From NCBI RefSeq assembly GCF_004664715.2, contig NC_051063.1, positions 74,106,518 through 74,170,517 of the forward strand: DNA of 64,000 bases. Direction: 5' to 3'. The translations under genes were made by a program, and so were the position numbers. Shown here in pieces: positions 50,014 to 63,373 of the stretch. Position 1 is the first letter of the stretch. The number at the start of each line of letters is the position of its first letter. A model generated the notes under the pieces. It was not told the DNA's origin. It made no database searches and saw nothing but the letters and a program-made list of their open reading frames with translations. The stretch is from Peromyscus leucopus. Lineage: Eukaryota > Chordata > Mammalia > Rodentia > Cricetidae.

Positions 50014-51428
50014 GGGTTTTTTTTTTTTTAAATTTTATTTTATAATACCATTCAGTTCTACATATCAGCCACGGGTTCCCCTATTCTCCCCCTCCGACCC
50101 CCTCCCTTCCCCCCAGCCTTCCCCCATTCCCACCTCCTCCAGGGCAAATCCTCCCCCGAGGACTGTGATCAACCTGATAGACTCAGTCCAGGCAGGTCCA
50201 GTCCCTTCCTCCCAGACTGAGCCAAGTGTCCCTGCATAAGCTCCAGGTTTCAAACAGCCAACTCATGCAATGAGCACAGGACTTGGTCCCACTGCCTAGT
50301 TGCCTCCCAAACTGAACAAGCCAATCAACTGTCTCACCTATTCAGAGGGCCTGATCCAGTTGGGGCCCCTCAGCCTTTGGTTCATAGTTCATGTGTTTCC
50401 ATTCATTTGGCTATTTTTTTTTTTTAATAATTGAGTAAAACCGAAATTTATTATAAGCCACAGTCGTCCTAGGGACCTCCATGCTATATATATAGCCTCT
50501 ATGGTTCTATGGGTTGTGGTCTGATTGTTCTTTATTTTATATCTAGAATCCACTTATGAGTGAGTACATACCATGACTGTCTTTCTGGGTTTGGGTTACC
50601 TCACTCAGGATGATTTTTTTCTAGTTCCATCCATTTGCCTGCAAATTTCATGCTTTCATTGTTTTTCTCTGCTGAGTAGTACTCCATTGTGTATATGTAC
50701 CACATTTTTTCCATCCATTCTTCCGTTGACGGGCATCTAGGTTGTTTCCAGGTTCTGGCTATTACAAATAGTGCTGCTATGAACATAGCTGAGCATGTAT
50801 CTTTATGGTATGAATCAGCATTCCTTGGGTATATGCCCAAGAGTGGGATGGCTGGGTCTTGAGGTAGTTCGATTCCTGATTTTCTGAGAAACCGCCATAC
50901 TGATTTCCACAGTGGTTGTACAAATTTACATTCCCACCAACAGTGGAGGAGTGTTCCCTTTGCTCCACATCCTCTCCAACATTGGCTGTCATTGGTGTTT
51001 TTGATTGTAGCCATTCTGACAGGTGTAAGGTGGTATCTCAGAGTTGTTTTGATTTGCATTTCTCTGATGATTAAGGATGTTGAGCATTTCTTTAAATGTC
51101 TTTCAGCCATTTGTAGTTCTTGTTTTGTGAATTCTCTGTTTAGCTCTTTAGCCCATTTTTTAATTGGACTGTTCAGTATTTTGATGTCTAGTTTCTTGAG
51201 TTCTTTATATACTGTGGAGATCAATCCTCTGTCAGATGTGGGGTTGGTGAAGATCTTTTCCCATTCTGTTAGCTGTCTTTTTGTCTTATTGACTGTGTCT
51301 TTTGCCCTGCAAAAGCTTCTCAATTTCGAGAGGTCCCATTTATTAATTGTTGTGCTCAGGGTCTGTGCTGTTGGTGTTTTATTTAGGAAATGGTCTCCGG
51401 TGCCAATGTGTTTAAGAGTGCTTCCTAC
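50014..51428 (-). mobile_element. 5'-truncated young L1, antisense
   Basis: A T run is followed by an L1 3' UTR matching that at 1043-1519, then the ORF2 C-terminal part. A 7-bp duplication ccattgt lies at 50007-50013 and 51429-51435. Truncation falls within ORF2 at about 51428, so the element cannot be autonomous. Confidence 0.9.
50601..51428 (-). pseudogene. L1 ORF2 C-terminal fragment, frame still open
   Basis: About 275 codons of LINE-1 ORF2p run without a stop from the 5' truncation to the natural stop at 50601. This is the region after the reverse transcriptase, including the C-terminal cysteine-rich element ([18 protein letters not shown], a C-x3-C-x7-H-x4-C pattern) and the conserved ending KNNESMKFAGKWMELEKNHP. 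The endonuclease and reverse transcriptase are absent, there is no promoter, and the fragment is antisense to ATE1, so it is a dead retrocopy. The open frame shows only that the insertion is recent. Confidence 0.93.
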
Positions 51429-51499
51429 CCATTGTTTTTAAAATTAGGAATTGGTTATACATAGACTTAAAATAACCCAGTACTACAGTTACACTTTGC

Positions 51500-51695
51500 T
51501 TTCTTAAGTATTTATATATTATTATTGTGTGTGTATGATGTGTATATGAGGTACAAATACCAAGGCATGTGGGTAGGTCAGGGACCAACTTTATAGAGCC
51601 AGTTCTGTGTCCCTTATTAGATGGACTCAGGGAATGAACTCAGAATCAGGCTTTCATGGCAAGCTCTTTACCAGGCAAACCATCGCACTATCCCA
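51500..51695 (-). mobile_element. B3-type SINE, antisense, diverged
   Basis: gtgtgtgtatgatgtgtata, gtcagggaccaactttatag and aagctctttaccaggcaaac follow the antisense B3 order. Confidence 0.65.
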
Positions 51696-51764
51696 TATTT
51701 TACCTTTTTTCCTTAAATCATTCCTTTAAAAATATTTTCTGGGTGCCTTTGTGGAATTTGGCTC

Positions 51765-51850
51765 AGATGTGGAGTGAACATGTCACTCAGTGACAGAATG
51801 CTTGCCCAGCACGCACAAGGCTCTGGGGTTAATCAGGGAAGGGAACTAAG
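51765..51850 (+). mobile_element. ID SINE, sense, diverged
   Basis: tcactcagtgacagaatgct, gcacaaggctctggggttaa in ID order. Confidence 0.6.
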
Positions 51851-53319
51851 AGCTAGAGTCAGAGGATGCAGTCTTTGCTTCCACAGCAGAGAAAATGTCT
51901 CATGCCTCATGCCCTCCACTGCCCCCCCCCCTGAATGGATCTATGGATACTTCATACAGTAGAATAAGGGTCATGTGTCATGCTTCTGTGGTTGCTTGTG
52001 TTACTTTTTTTTTGATTAGATAAAAGTCATTTTTTGTAAGGTAAAAACTACTTGGCTGTTAATTTGACCATTAAGAAAACAAATACTACAGGGGGAGCGT
52101 GAGAAAAAAAGAAAACAAATACTACTCTTATATGGCAGGCATTATCTTAACATAGACAGTTCGTTCGCTCACATACTTTGTTGAAACTTTAGCCAGTATT
52201 TTGGAGTTGATTTTTAAGCCTTGATAAACTGATTTGACTCACAGTGTTGAGCAAACAATTTGGTATTACTCAAGAGTTTATAATCCTTGTTTCAGTGTTT
52301 TTTAGAGTGAAACTTAGTATTGAGCATATATCATTTCTCAAGTATGTATTATTTCACCATCCTGTTTTTTCCCCATGTTACTCATTTTATCCTCAAATTT
52401 AACATTTTATATCTACTGTTCAATGTTTGTTGCAAAATACAGGCAAAATTCATTTTTGTCAAAGGGTGAAAATACATTTTATACCAGTTGTGCTCTGTAC
52501 TTTTCAAGTACTTATTTTTATTTTTATTTCTGTTTTCACTTGTAATTACAGTAATGTATACCCTTTTACCATAGAGTAGTCTAAAGTTGGCTTGGTTCTG
52601 TGCAGACTTTGAAATGTTGTCAAGAAATTTTCTAATTTTTCTCTAATGTGACCAAGCCATATATCATTGCTTTTGAACTTAAATTTGCTATGAAAACAAT
52701 GATACTTACTTTGGACCAAGTGCTTTGTGCATTTTCCTGGGATAGACTGTGTCTAGAACATCTTAACTCTTCCCAGAGTGGCTGGAAATCTAAACTAATA
52801 TGAAGAACCTTTATACTAGTGTGGCCCCTGAAGCTCCAATTTGTGTTATTTTACATTATTTCAAAGGGGACCTCTTTTCTTTTTACTCCGTTCTTTTTTC
52901 TTCCTGGCATGGTTCCCTGACATTTTTCCTACACTTCTGTAGTTCTCTAGCTTATGTCCAGAGAAAATCCAGCCTCACTCAGATCTTGAGGGTCTGTGGA
53001 GCAGCCAGCCCAGAAAGTCTCTCTCCTGTATTCACTGATTTGTATTTGTAGGCCTGGCATCACTTCTTGAACACTATTTATGCTACTTCAGAAGAATATA
53101 CGAGCTAACATGTCCTCGTAATCTCTAGGAAACAATGCCTAACAAGAAAGCAAACTTACCAAAACTTCCTTAGGGCCCCCAGAATCCTCTGCAGTGATCA
53201 TTCATGACAGAGGAAGAACTCTCCTAATAGGTAGGTACAGGGTCGATTGCTGTTCTTTGAGGACTTCTGAGGATAAAATTGGTGTTTTTTTTAAGAATAG
53301 TAACTTTCTTTAAAAACAA

Positions 53320-53321
<2 letters not shown>

Positions 53322-53377
<56 letters not shown>

Positions 53378-53392
53378 TGTGTGTGTGTGTGT
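53322..53392 (+). repeat. (GT)n microsatellite
   Basis: About 35 GT units with one A interruption at about 53371. Confidence 0.97.
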
Positions 53393-53984
53393 CCCACAAT
53401 ATGGGTCTAGCTCACCTATCTTGTGTGTTCCAGGGATTGAATATAGGTTGTCAGTATTGATAAGAAGCAATAAGTACCTTTCTTACTCAATAAGCCATGT
53501 CAGTGGCTCCCAGATAGTTTTAAAAAAAATTTGATGCCAGCCTAACTACTCAAAGTTATAAAATGGGTGGTATTGCTTGAAGAATAGTTAATAAACAAAT
53601 ACTCTTTATTGTCGGTAGCAATGGTGGTGATTAGATATAGCTAGCTGGAGGTAGAACCAGTTGTACCAGACTACATGTTATAAAGGAAATAGGCATCAAA
53701 GCAAGAAAATAACCTGGATATTTGGTTCAAATAATTGGTAAGTCTGGAGAACTTGTGTTAATATGGAAAAAATAGACTGTTACGTTTTGTGAACAAGGTT
53801 TGTTAGAAACATAGGTGAATTCATTTTTGTCTTTCTACAGTGTCAGAATTAATGGGTGACAATTTCAGTGGCAGCATTGTGCCAGATTCTCCCACTTTCC
53901 ATATGACCATGGCCAAGGCAAACACAGGCTCTTTTAGTACAATCTTAATTACTAATATTAACAGACAACAGTAGATTTATTTAT

Positions 53985-54040
53985 CCACCCACCCACCCAT
54001 CCATCCATCCATCCATCCATCCATCCATCCATCCATCCAT
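53985..54040 (+). repeat. (CCAT)n microsatellite
   Basis: CCAC units, then about ten CCAT units. Confidence 0.97.
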
Positions 54041-54722
54041 GAATGACTGGAAAATATTAAGAGACTGCAGCAGAGTTCAAGATGTTTCAGAAGACCCAAG
54101 GTGCAGATTCTGAGGAGTGAAATAATCAGAAGAAGGTCTTTGGAGAGGCAACTGTGGCTGCTGTCATAGAGTCCAGCAGTAAGGCTGGAGTTGAGCTAGA
54201 GAGGTGAGTCCACCTGCAGAGACAAAAGGTAAGACCAGGTCAGCTGAGTGACTGGATGGATTAAGACCGCAAATCTATACGTGCAAAAAAGAAGATGGAC
54301 AGATAGCAAGCAATTCAAGTAAATTGCATCAACAGCAGGGCTGAGCCAAGCTGAGGCCTCTGGGACAGTCTGAAGTTGTCTATCTCATCTTTGATGAACT
54401 CACCAGGTATTGAGATGACAGGTTGGTGGCTGCTGTCACCATCAGTGTTATGTATACACCTCTTTATGGAATACAGGTGAGGAAGCTATAACACGCCTTC
54501 CTTGGTCTGGTGTGTCCCATAGGTTCTTAGACCTGATTTTTTTGATGTAATTTTACAGATAGTGCTGTCCATCTGTCCATTCTGCCCCTCAGAAAGGAGC
54601 TGCTGTAAAATCGAGTCTGTCAGGGCAAGACATAGTCTGCAGAGCCACTGCTTCACATTGTATTGTATAAGGTGTGAGCATCCCTGGGTTTGGGGATTTG
54701 TGTGGAGTCTAGAACAAAATTC

Positions 54723-55090
54723 TGTAGCTGAAGTTTTCCTGTGTCTCAGCCTGCCGGCAGTCTGGACAAATCTCTCCCACTCACGTCCCCCAAGTAATCA
54801 CACAGAGGCTTGTATTAATTAAAACTACTCAGCCATTAGCTCAGGCTTCCTATTGACTAGCTCTTACACTTAAACTCAGCCCATTTCTGTTAATGTATAT
54901 GTCGCCACGTATTCCGTGTTCTTACCTGTGTGTCGTTACATGCTGTTCCCTGGAGGGCGGGTTAGTGTCTCCTGACTTAGCCTTCCTCTTCCCAGAATTC
55001 TTATCTACTTATCCCATCTATATTTCCTGCCTGGCTACTGGCCAATCAGCATTTTATTACACCAGTGTACAAAAGCATTATCCCACAGCA
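54723..55090 (-). mobile_element. Solo LTR, mys-like
   Basis: A 368-bp unit bounded by TG...CA, with ctactggccaatcagcattt and an end at tcccacagca. Flanking hexamers aaattc and acgttc share four of six bases, a decayed duplication at best. Confidence 0.82.
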
Positions 55091-56048
55091 ACGTTCTATA
55101 TGTTGAGGCATGGTAAGTGGGACTCCCGATCTTAAATCAGAGACCAAATCGCCCTAGTCTGCTTAGTTTGTGTTGTCCTTTAGTGAGGACTCTAGGAAAC
55201 AACAGCAAAGGTCTTCCTATAATATTTGCATATTTGACAAAAGGTAAGCTCTTACTGCTTGTATTTTTTATTATAAAATGTCAATACTCAGGCATATTAA
55301 GGTAAACTTTGCCAATGACTAAGTTTTGAAGATTGTTTCAAAGCCAGTCGTGGCAGGGAATTTGAAAGCAGATTATTGCATGTTTGTCAACTTGTTTTCA
55401 TTGAGTAAGCTTGCACGTGCCAGCATGCATGTACAGTACATGATCTGAGTTTGAGTTAAAGGTGAATCCAAGGAGATAAGCAACAATGCGTAGAGGTCGG
55501 ACACAAAAAAAAATGCAAACCGATGCAGCATGTTCCTTGGTGTCAGAAGGGGACCATGTGACTTTTATCATCCATGTAACTGGATCCTGAAGAAAAACAA
55601 GTGAAGAAAGTAAAGGCTGTTTTATTTATGTGTTGCGTCCATCACAGCTCTGGGGACAGACCTGATTAGGGCAGTGAAAATGAAAAAACAAACAAACAAA
55701 AAAAAAAAAACAGGTAGATGGACACTTTAACAGAAAAGCCGAAATCAGATGGACTGGGTTCTCTGCTAGAGAAACCACAGCATCCCAGAAGCTCAGAATG
55801 TTTATTATATGGAGTTGAACAGAAAGGTAGGGTTATTACATACAGATAAACAATGAGGTAGGGTTTATGGTATACATGACTCAGACTTTACTCACTCAGG
55901 ACTTCCTCTGCTCCCTACATTCATGAAATTGGAGTACATCAAGGTGTCTGAGAAGTGATGAAACATGAAAAAATATGGAGGACAGGTGGGAAGAGTAGCC
56001 TTGGATAAGAACAAACTACCTTTTGGGATGAGAGGTAGGGAGAGTGCT

Positions 56049-56075
56049 GTGAGGGTGAGGGTGAGGGTGAGGGTG
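56049..56075 (+). repeat. (GTGAGG)n tandem repeat, G4-type
   Basis: Four GGG runs at three-base TGA spacing (56053-56073). Superficially telomere-like but not TTAGGG. Confidence 0.85.
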
Positions 56076-58064
56076 CTGTGGAGGCCTAGAACTACTTTCC
56101 CTGTGTCTTTCTCTTACTAGTGCAGTGGGTGCTGGGAACACAGCAGGACAAGAGATTTGAGTAGATGTGTTGAGGTAGCTGCTGAAAAGAGTGGGAGACA
56201 GCGCTGACTCCCAGGCCTTGCTAAGACTGGTCTTCTTGGAATTCTGTAGGTGTAGTAGTGCTTCCTCCACAGTTTGTAAGCTGTGACTGTAGCTGCAGGG
56301 TTGAGACTTGTCTGTTACAGAGAAAAGGCAGGAATTCACAGAGATGATTGGAATGAAGAAATGGGATCTGAGTTCAAGTTAGGAAAAACTGAAGGTGGTG
56401 TGAGTAGAACAAAGTGCTGAGGAATAACGGTGAAGAATTGGAGGCCTCAGAACTACGTCTGTGGGTTAACTGAACAAGCTAGAGAGTCAGGAATGGTGTT
56501 CAGACAAGTTCTTGGTTTTCTGATTTAGAAACATGACAAATTTGACATTGGGATTGGGAATGTAATATAGAATTAATGTGACAGTCATTGAAGAAGATTC
56601 TGAAGTAGTCACATTGGTGAAAGCTCAGAATGTCTGAGATTTTCATTCTGTGTACCATTTAACTAAGAGTAGTAAATGACCCAAATGAAGCTCCTTTTCA
56701 TTTACCAAATAGCTATGATGCTCACAAGTCCGAATGAAGGTAAATGTATAGAGTGCATGTATTAATAGAAAAACACCAATGTAAACTTTTAGAAAAAGAG
56801 AATTTGAATTGATGATGATCAGCCGGGCATCTATCTTAGTGTTTTTAAAAGTTCTCTCTAGTGCACATACTTGTGCATGTGTTGCTAGAGAACTGGAAAG
56901 TAGCTTGAGCCTTCCACCTGGGGTTAGATGTGCCTTTTCTGGAATGCAGCTTCTTAAACTTTGGAGTGCCAACCCTATGTTGGGTCACATAACTGAATGT
57001 GGAGGCTATAAAAATTCTGGCAAAAATAAAAGGTTTCCTAATGTACCAGGTCCAAAAATTAGTTCAAAAATCAGACAAGTGGAGGTGTTTTGGCAGTGCT
57101 GATCCATGTGTATTGCAGGACTTCATCACAGCCTTTGCTCTGAACAGGGTATGCTGAGCTCTGATTTGAGACTACTGTAGGTTATGAATTGCAGTTTTTT
57201 TTATATGCAGAGTTTTCTGTACTTACAAAAATTTATTTCATTAAGGAAAACAAAGACTTCACATTTTCCTATCATTTCTCATTACTGTTGCTTAAGCTTT
57301 GCAGTCAATCAGTAAGTGAATTGTTCAGTGTAGTCTAAGACTCAGAATGAATGTTTGAGATAGTAGATAGCTTACCACAAACTTTTAACTTGTTAGCTTT
57401 AGGCCAGGAAGGAATGCATTTATTCCTTATTTGGAGCGTTCAAATGCTCTTCTAGTTCATTTCTGCTGAAATAGTAGCATTTGAAAGTTTGAGCTGCCTC
57501 CTCGAAAATCTTCCTCCTTATCCAATTCTGTGACTCCGTGCCTATCCCAACACAAATGCAAGTATATGGAAAGATTTAAAATTGAAACAAGTTTCAAGAA
57601 GTGAATTTACTCTCACTAGATATAATGTGCTGTTGATAAGAATGACTTTAATTTATAGGAAAGTGGATTCAAAGATTTCCTCTAGTTTAAAAATATAGTA
57701 TTCAGCTCATTAAAGTAACAGTCTATTAAAGAAACATTTGTCCCATTTGCCAAATCTGAATGCAGATTTTACAAATCGTATTTTCAATGTATAAGGCTTT
57801 CAAATTTTAGCAATTGTTGAAATAAAAAGGACTTTTGAATAACATTTGATTGCATTTACAAGACACTAATTCAATTTTTAACATTTAAAATTTTTATAAA
57901 TGTATTCAATTTCCCACTTAATTCAATTATCTGACAAAGTATTCTTATAAACTTAATTCAATTTGTGGACACAATGAACTAAATATTTACTTAGTTTGAA
58001 ATCACACTATAAATCAATTATTTAAGCATTTCCTGTTGAAGTAATAAATCATTGTTTATATAAA

Positions 58065-58350
58065 AAAAAATCTTCAGGAGTCCACTGTATAACTACTGGA
58101 ATTAATAACTGAATTAAACAAGATTGTAGCTTATAAAATTAATATACAGAAGTCAATTGTATTAGCAGCAAACAAAAATGAAATATAAAAGAATCCTCTT
58201 AGAATAACAAAAGAATATTCATTATTTAGAATTACATGTATCAAAAGACACTCAGGACCACTACATTGAGAACTACAAAGCATTGCTTAAAGAACTAAAC
58301 ATGTTCGGAGTCTTGAAGACTCAGTGTTGTTAACATGACAAATGAAGTCT
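58065..58350 (+). mobile_element. Old L1 ORF2 fragment, sense
   Basis: aataactgaattaaacaaga, aattaatatacagaagtcaa and aactacaaagcattgcttaa follow the sense order of L1 ORF2 just past the reverse-transcriptase active-site region. Strongly diverged with broken frames; the one clear sense L1 in the window. Confidence 0.75.
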
Positions 58351-59299
58351 TGAGTAGTTCCTATTGTTGCTCTAATGGCCCAGTTCTAGCTAATAGTATT
58401 AATATATTATAGTCTTGCATTCATCAACATATTCATGTGTTTATTCTCATCAACATTTTCATAATGCTTCTACCAGGTTAAAGCCTATTTACAGTGACTT
58501 TCCAGTGGTCTCCATATCCCAAAGGAGGTGGTTGTATTGTTCATGACCAAGTGCTTCCCTGTCTAATTATTTGGTTAGCCCAGGGAAGCCTGCATCTGTT
58601 AAGCCCATGAGCTCATGTCTTGACCATTGTTTACATTCCTTTAACTCTTAAGATTATGTTCATTCTCATCTAACTTTAAAGAGATTTGAATCTATAGAAT
58701 CCTACATTGTATCATACTCATAAAATTACTCAAATTTTAGTTATTCAAATTCTGTTTGAATTTCAAGTTCCTCTCATTACATTTTTTGTTAATAACTTCC
58801 AAACTTACTTTATTCACATTCACATTGCTTATTCCTAATACCTAACCATTGCTCTGCAATAGTAGATAATTACTAGCTCATGGAGTCTTGTTAATTTAGT
58901 GTTTTAGCTAGAAACTCAAAGATAGGTTCTTTGATTTGCCAAGTGATGGATACTGTCTGTATTATGCTTACTTTTCCAAGCTTTGGACCTGAAAGTTGAT
59001 TGTAAGACTGATGAAGGTCCTGTGACCATTTTGATTGACAGCTTGTGGACAGCTACAGACCGGATAGTAAAGTCTGTATAGTAAAACTCAAGTGTTTGAA
59101 ATAGTGGTCCCATTCATCAGAAGCTCAAAATGTGGCTGTAGGCAAGCAGAAGGACAGGTTAAAAGGTTTCTCTGTATTTAATAGTAAAATCATACTTTTC
59201 TGAGATTTTTTTAAAATTACTAGTAGGCCTGTTTGTCTTTTAGTTTTGTAAAGACCCTGTTTCTATATTTTAATTAGTCTTAAATTTTTGTGCATGTAT

Positions 59300-59303
<4 letters not shown>

Positions 59304-59346
<43 letters not shown>

Positions 59347-59520
59347 ACGCGCACATGTGCTTAATTATGCACTCAAATGCCCTGCAGTTTGTGTGTGGAA
59401 ATCAGAGGACAACTTACAAGAATCAGTTCTCTCCTTCCATTGTGTTGTTCCTGGGGTTTGAACTTGGGTCTGTTGGGCTTGGAGGTGAGTGCTTTTATCT
59501 ACCTATTGAGTCTCACCAGC
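59304..59520 (-). mobile_element. B3-type SINE with (GT)n and CG-containing tail, antisense
   Basis: (GT)n, then gcgcacgcgcacatgtgc, gaaatcagaggacaacttac and ctctccttccattgtgttgt in antisense B3 order. Confidence 0.75.
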
Positions 59521-59572
59521 TAAGAATGTGGTTTTTAAAGGGTCCACTATCAATCTTAGTTAAAGATATTAT

Positions 59573-59600
59573 TATATGTATGTATATATATATATATGTG

Positions 59601-59637
<37 letters not shown>

Positions 59638-59638
59638 T
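59573..59638 (+). repeat. (TA)n(CA)n microsatellite
   Basis: TA/TG runs followed by about nine CA units. Confidence 0.93.
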
Positions 59639-59937
59639 AAGGTCTAATTTTATAGTTTTATTGGTTTAAATATATTTAAAGGTAATATCTCAATGAAATA
59701 TTTAACTGAAAGCTGTCCAAACCTAAATGCTGTTCTGTGGAGTCACATAATATTACTTATCTGTGTTTAGCTGTTTTCAAACAACTTTCCTTTTGTTTTC
59801 TTTGCAATGTAGTTATTTTTGTCTGCCAAGTGTCTGGATTCTCCATGGCTACCTTTTGAGGAAGGTGTGACTTTTTAAGCTTGAACTTAAACCTAGATTG
59901 AAATGCCTTATCTGTTTATATAATGTACTCAAAGGTA

Positions 59938-59940
59938 CAC

Positions 59941-59972
<32 letters not shown>

Positions 59973-60220
59973 TGCGCGACAAAGGGTGACATCAAATGTT
60001 TTTCTTAGTCAGTATCCATCTTTGTGTTTGAGTTCCGCAGTTCGCTTAGACTGGCTGGCAAAGACCCACAGGAGCTGCCCTACTGCAGCTTCCCCAGCCT
60101 TGAGATCACAGACAGACACACACTCTATACTTTGCCTCTTATGTGAATACTGGGGATCTGAACTCATGTCCTGATAGTTGCCTGGCAAGCATTTTACCAG
60201 CTAAACTATCTCCCAACTGT
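59938..60220 (-). mobile_element. (GT)n plus B4/RSINE-type SINE, antisense, diverged
   Basis: The GT run ends in gcgcgtgcgcg. It is followed by gaatactggggatctgaact and catgtcctgatagttgcctg with a head-like ccagctaaactatctccca. Confidence 0.6.
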
Positions 60221-60328
60221 ACGTTTAAAAAACATTTGTGTGTCTATTATGGCTTCCACTTTAGTGTTTTAATGGGATTCCTGAGTGTGTGAATGTGTGA
60301 ACGAGTGGGTCTGTTTCTTGTGCCTTCT

Positions 60329-60522
60329 TTTTTTTTTTTTTTTTTTTTAAGTTTTATATTACATATATGAGTACTCTATCTGCTTGTACAACTTTATGCC
60401 AGAAGTGGGCATCAGATCCCACTATAGATGGTTGTGAGCCACCATGTGGTTGCTGGGAATTGAACTCAGGTCCTCTGGAAGAGCAGCCAGTACTGTTAAC
60501 CTCTGAGCCATCTCTCCAGCCC
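60329..60522 (-). mobile_element. B2 SINE, antisense, with 15-bp duplication
   Basis: T run, then accatgtggttgctgggaat and ctgagccatctctccagccc; exact flanks tttcttgtgccttct at 60314-60328 and 60523-60537. Confidence 0.95.
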
Positions 60523-62406
60523 TTTCTTGTGCCTTCTATTGGGCTAGTTTCTTTCTGTTTGTTTTGCCCAATTCTGATGTATTAGTGTTTTTCTGTTTCA
60601 TTTTATTATTTAATAAGAGAAAAAATTTTTACCCTAGTGAACATTATTTGAACGTGTTAGGGAAGTTTTAAGTAAATTTTACGGGGGAATTTGTTCTCTT
60701 TTGGTGTACTTCTTTCATTCAGTAGTCTGAGCATTGGTGTGGAGAACTCTTGAATTGTGGATTTGCAGTTCCAGCTCTTTTTTCTTAGGGAAGAAAGAAA
60801 TTCTGTTTCCTCCAAAGTGTAATTTGTGACGTGCTGCTGTGGAATCTGATGCATGTGTCAGCTCCCCAGCTGCCTCTTCTGCTGTGGACCAGCCTTTACA
60901 TTCCACAGTAAAATGTTGTTTACATGCGAGCTCTGATTTGCATTTTAAATTAATATCATCTAATTCCCCAAACCTGAATTAAACCATTTTTTTCAGGTTA
61001 TTGACTGCTTAATTATTTGATCTTGACCTGTTCAACTTACAAGTTAGGGAGTATTAGACAGGTGAAGACATTAGGTAACTATCATGTGTGGACTAACTAT
61101 AGGCATGTTTATTATTTGAACAAGTTCATTTGCTGTTTAAAATGTGTTTTAAAAGTTTCACTATGAACTGTAGTTGTAGCATCTCCTTCTTGAAATACTT
61201 TATTAAACCTGTTGTTGTGAATCCTTTGATAAAAACAAAGGTTCTTGTGCAGCACACTTCATTTTTTAAATTAGGAGTTTCAAGCATGTTTTCTTAAAGC
61301 ATTCTAGCTGCACTCAGGAAGCAAGCAAAAGAAGGAGCCTTTCAGTTCATTTGTACTTTTTGGATGGGCCAGTGGTACTAGAGTTTGCTTTTGGACATAG
61401 TTCTGGCTTTAAACTGCAAACTACAGACTTTTCTTTTATATAACTCCACACTTTCAAAGCATGTCTGAAAACAAATAGTGCTTTTGGAGAAATTTTTTGA
61501 AAGGAGGAAGGGGAACACAGAAAGCCATTGCTTTGTAGCTTAACTGTTTCACTGTTACTCACACTACTTCCTTTGCTTTAAAATTCTTCTAAGGAGAACT
61601 GCTTTCCTCTTTTCAAGAGTTTAACAGGAGCATCTGTGTGAAAGTGAGCAGCCTTGCTGTCTGGAAGGACCCTCTGTGTCTGTAGACTCCTGTTGCTGTT
61701 TGAGACTTACAAGGTTTTGATAAGGGAAGAGTTCGGAAAGATTAAACATTGAGAAACTAGAATTTAGAAAGTCTTGACTTCGGAGGACTTGTGAGCCCTG
61801 TAGATGCTGAGCTTTGTGAGCACACAGCTGCTTTTAATGCTCATGTTGTCCACCTCAACTGATGTGGCTGTGTATTTAAGACAAGAAGCTTAGAAGGCCT
61901 GTTGCACCTTCTCATTGTGAAAACTTTTTGCTTCAAAGTGGGTATTGAGAAGTGCAAAGTGTAAAGTAAAAATGAAAGCCAAGAGCACTGGGTCATCTGG
62001 GGAGATGCCAGTCGGGAGATGGCAAGTAGATTTCAGCATAAACAAAAGTCATCGCTGAAAGCACATAGAACTCTGAAGTACACGGACCATACCCCTGGAC
62101 TGCTGCACACAAGAGAGGGTTGGAAGGGCATTCTAAAGATAAAGGCTAAAATCAAACCTGCACAGCTAGAGAAGTTTTTGAGGAAACATTTCTTCTCTGA
62201 ACAGGAAGGTAATTCACCAGGAAAATAGCAAAACTTATTCTCTGCAGAGCACTTTGTTTATCTTTTTTGTGAATAGAAGTTGCTTTGTTGAGGCAGATTG
62301 CAAGTCACAACCTAGTCTCCAAATGGGACTGAATCATGACTCTTCGCTATGTGCATTGAAATTTTGGAGAATTCACCAGTTACCAAGGTCCTCTCTTTGG
62401 TTCTTT

Positions 62407-62602
62407 TTTTTTTTTTTTTTTTTTAATGTTTTAAATTTATTTGTTTTTATTTCACATACATTGGTGTTTTGCCATGGGTGTTGGGTCTCAAGAACTGGAG
62501 TTACAGACAGTTGTGAGCTGCCATGTGGGTGCTGGGAATTGAACTAGGGTCCTCTGGAAGAGCAGTCAGAACTGTTAACCACTAAGCCATCTCTCCAGCC
62601 CC
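62407..62602 (-). mobile_element. B2 SINE, antisense, with 16-bp duplication
   Basis: T run, then gagttacagacagttgtgag and taagccatctctccagcc; flanks at 62391-62406 and 62603-62618 differ at one base. Confidence 0.94.
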
Positions 62603-63373
62603 CCTCTCTTAGGTTCTTGTTAGTAAAAGAATTTAAGAACAGAGTCAACAGGAAGCTCAAGGACAATTTTATTAGAGTTTAAAAGAAAAATGGAAGGGCA
62701 GCAAGCTGTCAATCTCAGCAGCTGCCTGGAGGAGCAAGATATAGCAGAGAAAGAAGAAAGGCCGTGCCTTTTGAGGAAGCTGGCGTGGAGTATCTTTTCT
62801 CTGCCTTGATCTTGTGCAGATCTTGTGTGGGCAACCATAGCTGCTGTGAGTCCATCAATGCAATAGTCATTTTTTGTACAGAAGAGAGTATTTAACAGCA
62901 CTCCATCCCATCCTCTGGCTCTTACTATTCTTTTTGCCCCCTCTATAGACCACAGTGTTCCTAAGCTGTAATGGGGGTGGTTGTAGTGGTGATAAAGATG
63001 ACCTTGACATTTTATTAAGGATTTAGTCCAGTTACTTTGTAGACTATTCCTTACTTTGTGTTCATCATATGTTCTCCGTAATTAGTCGTTACATAGTTTT
63101 AGTAAGAATATTAGAAATGATGAATTCATATCAGGAGGTGTGTATTATCACTCATATGACAATTGGTGACCTGATAAAGTGGTGTGTGTCACAAGTTTAC
63201 ACTATAGTCAAAGTTAGTGTTTTGTATAGGTCAAGTGGTTAATAAATATTCTGTACAAAGATATCTTCAGATGATGTATAAGTATCCTGTCATATCAAAC
63301 TTAAATCTACTGGTTTTTACACCCTTTGATGGAATGCTTAGGGTCAGAATACACAGAGTAGAAACTTGAGAGT

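Noticed and set aside
53985..54040. Regular short repeats reminiscent of an array
   Set aside because: A simple CCAT microsatellite without spacers; not CRISPR-like.
56049..56075. Interstitial telomeric repeat
   Set aside because: The unit is GTGAGG, not TTAGGG, and it is only about 27 bp long.
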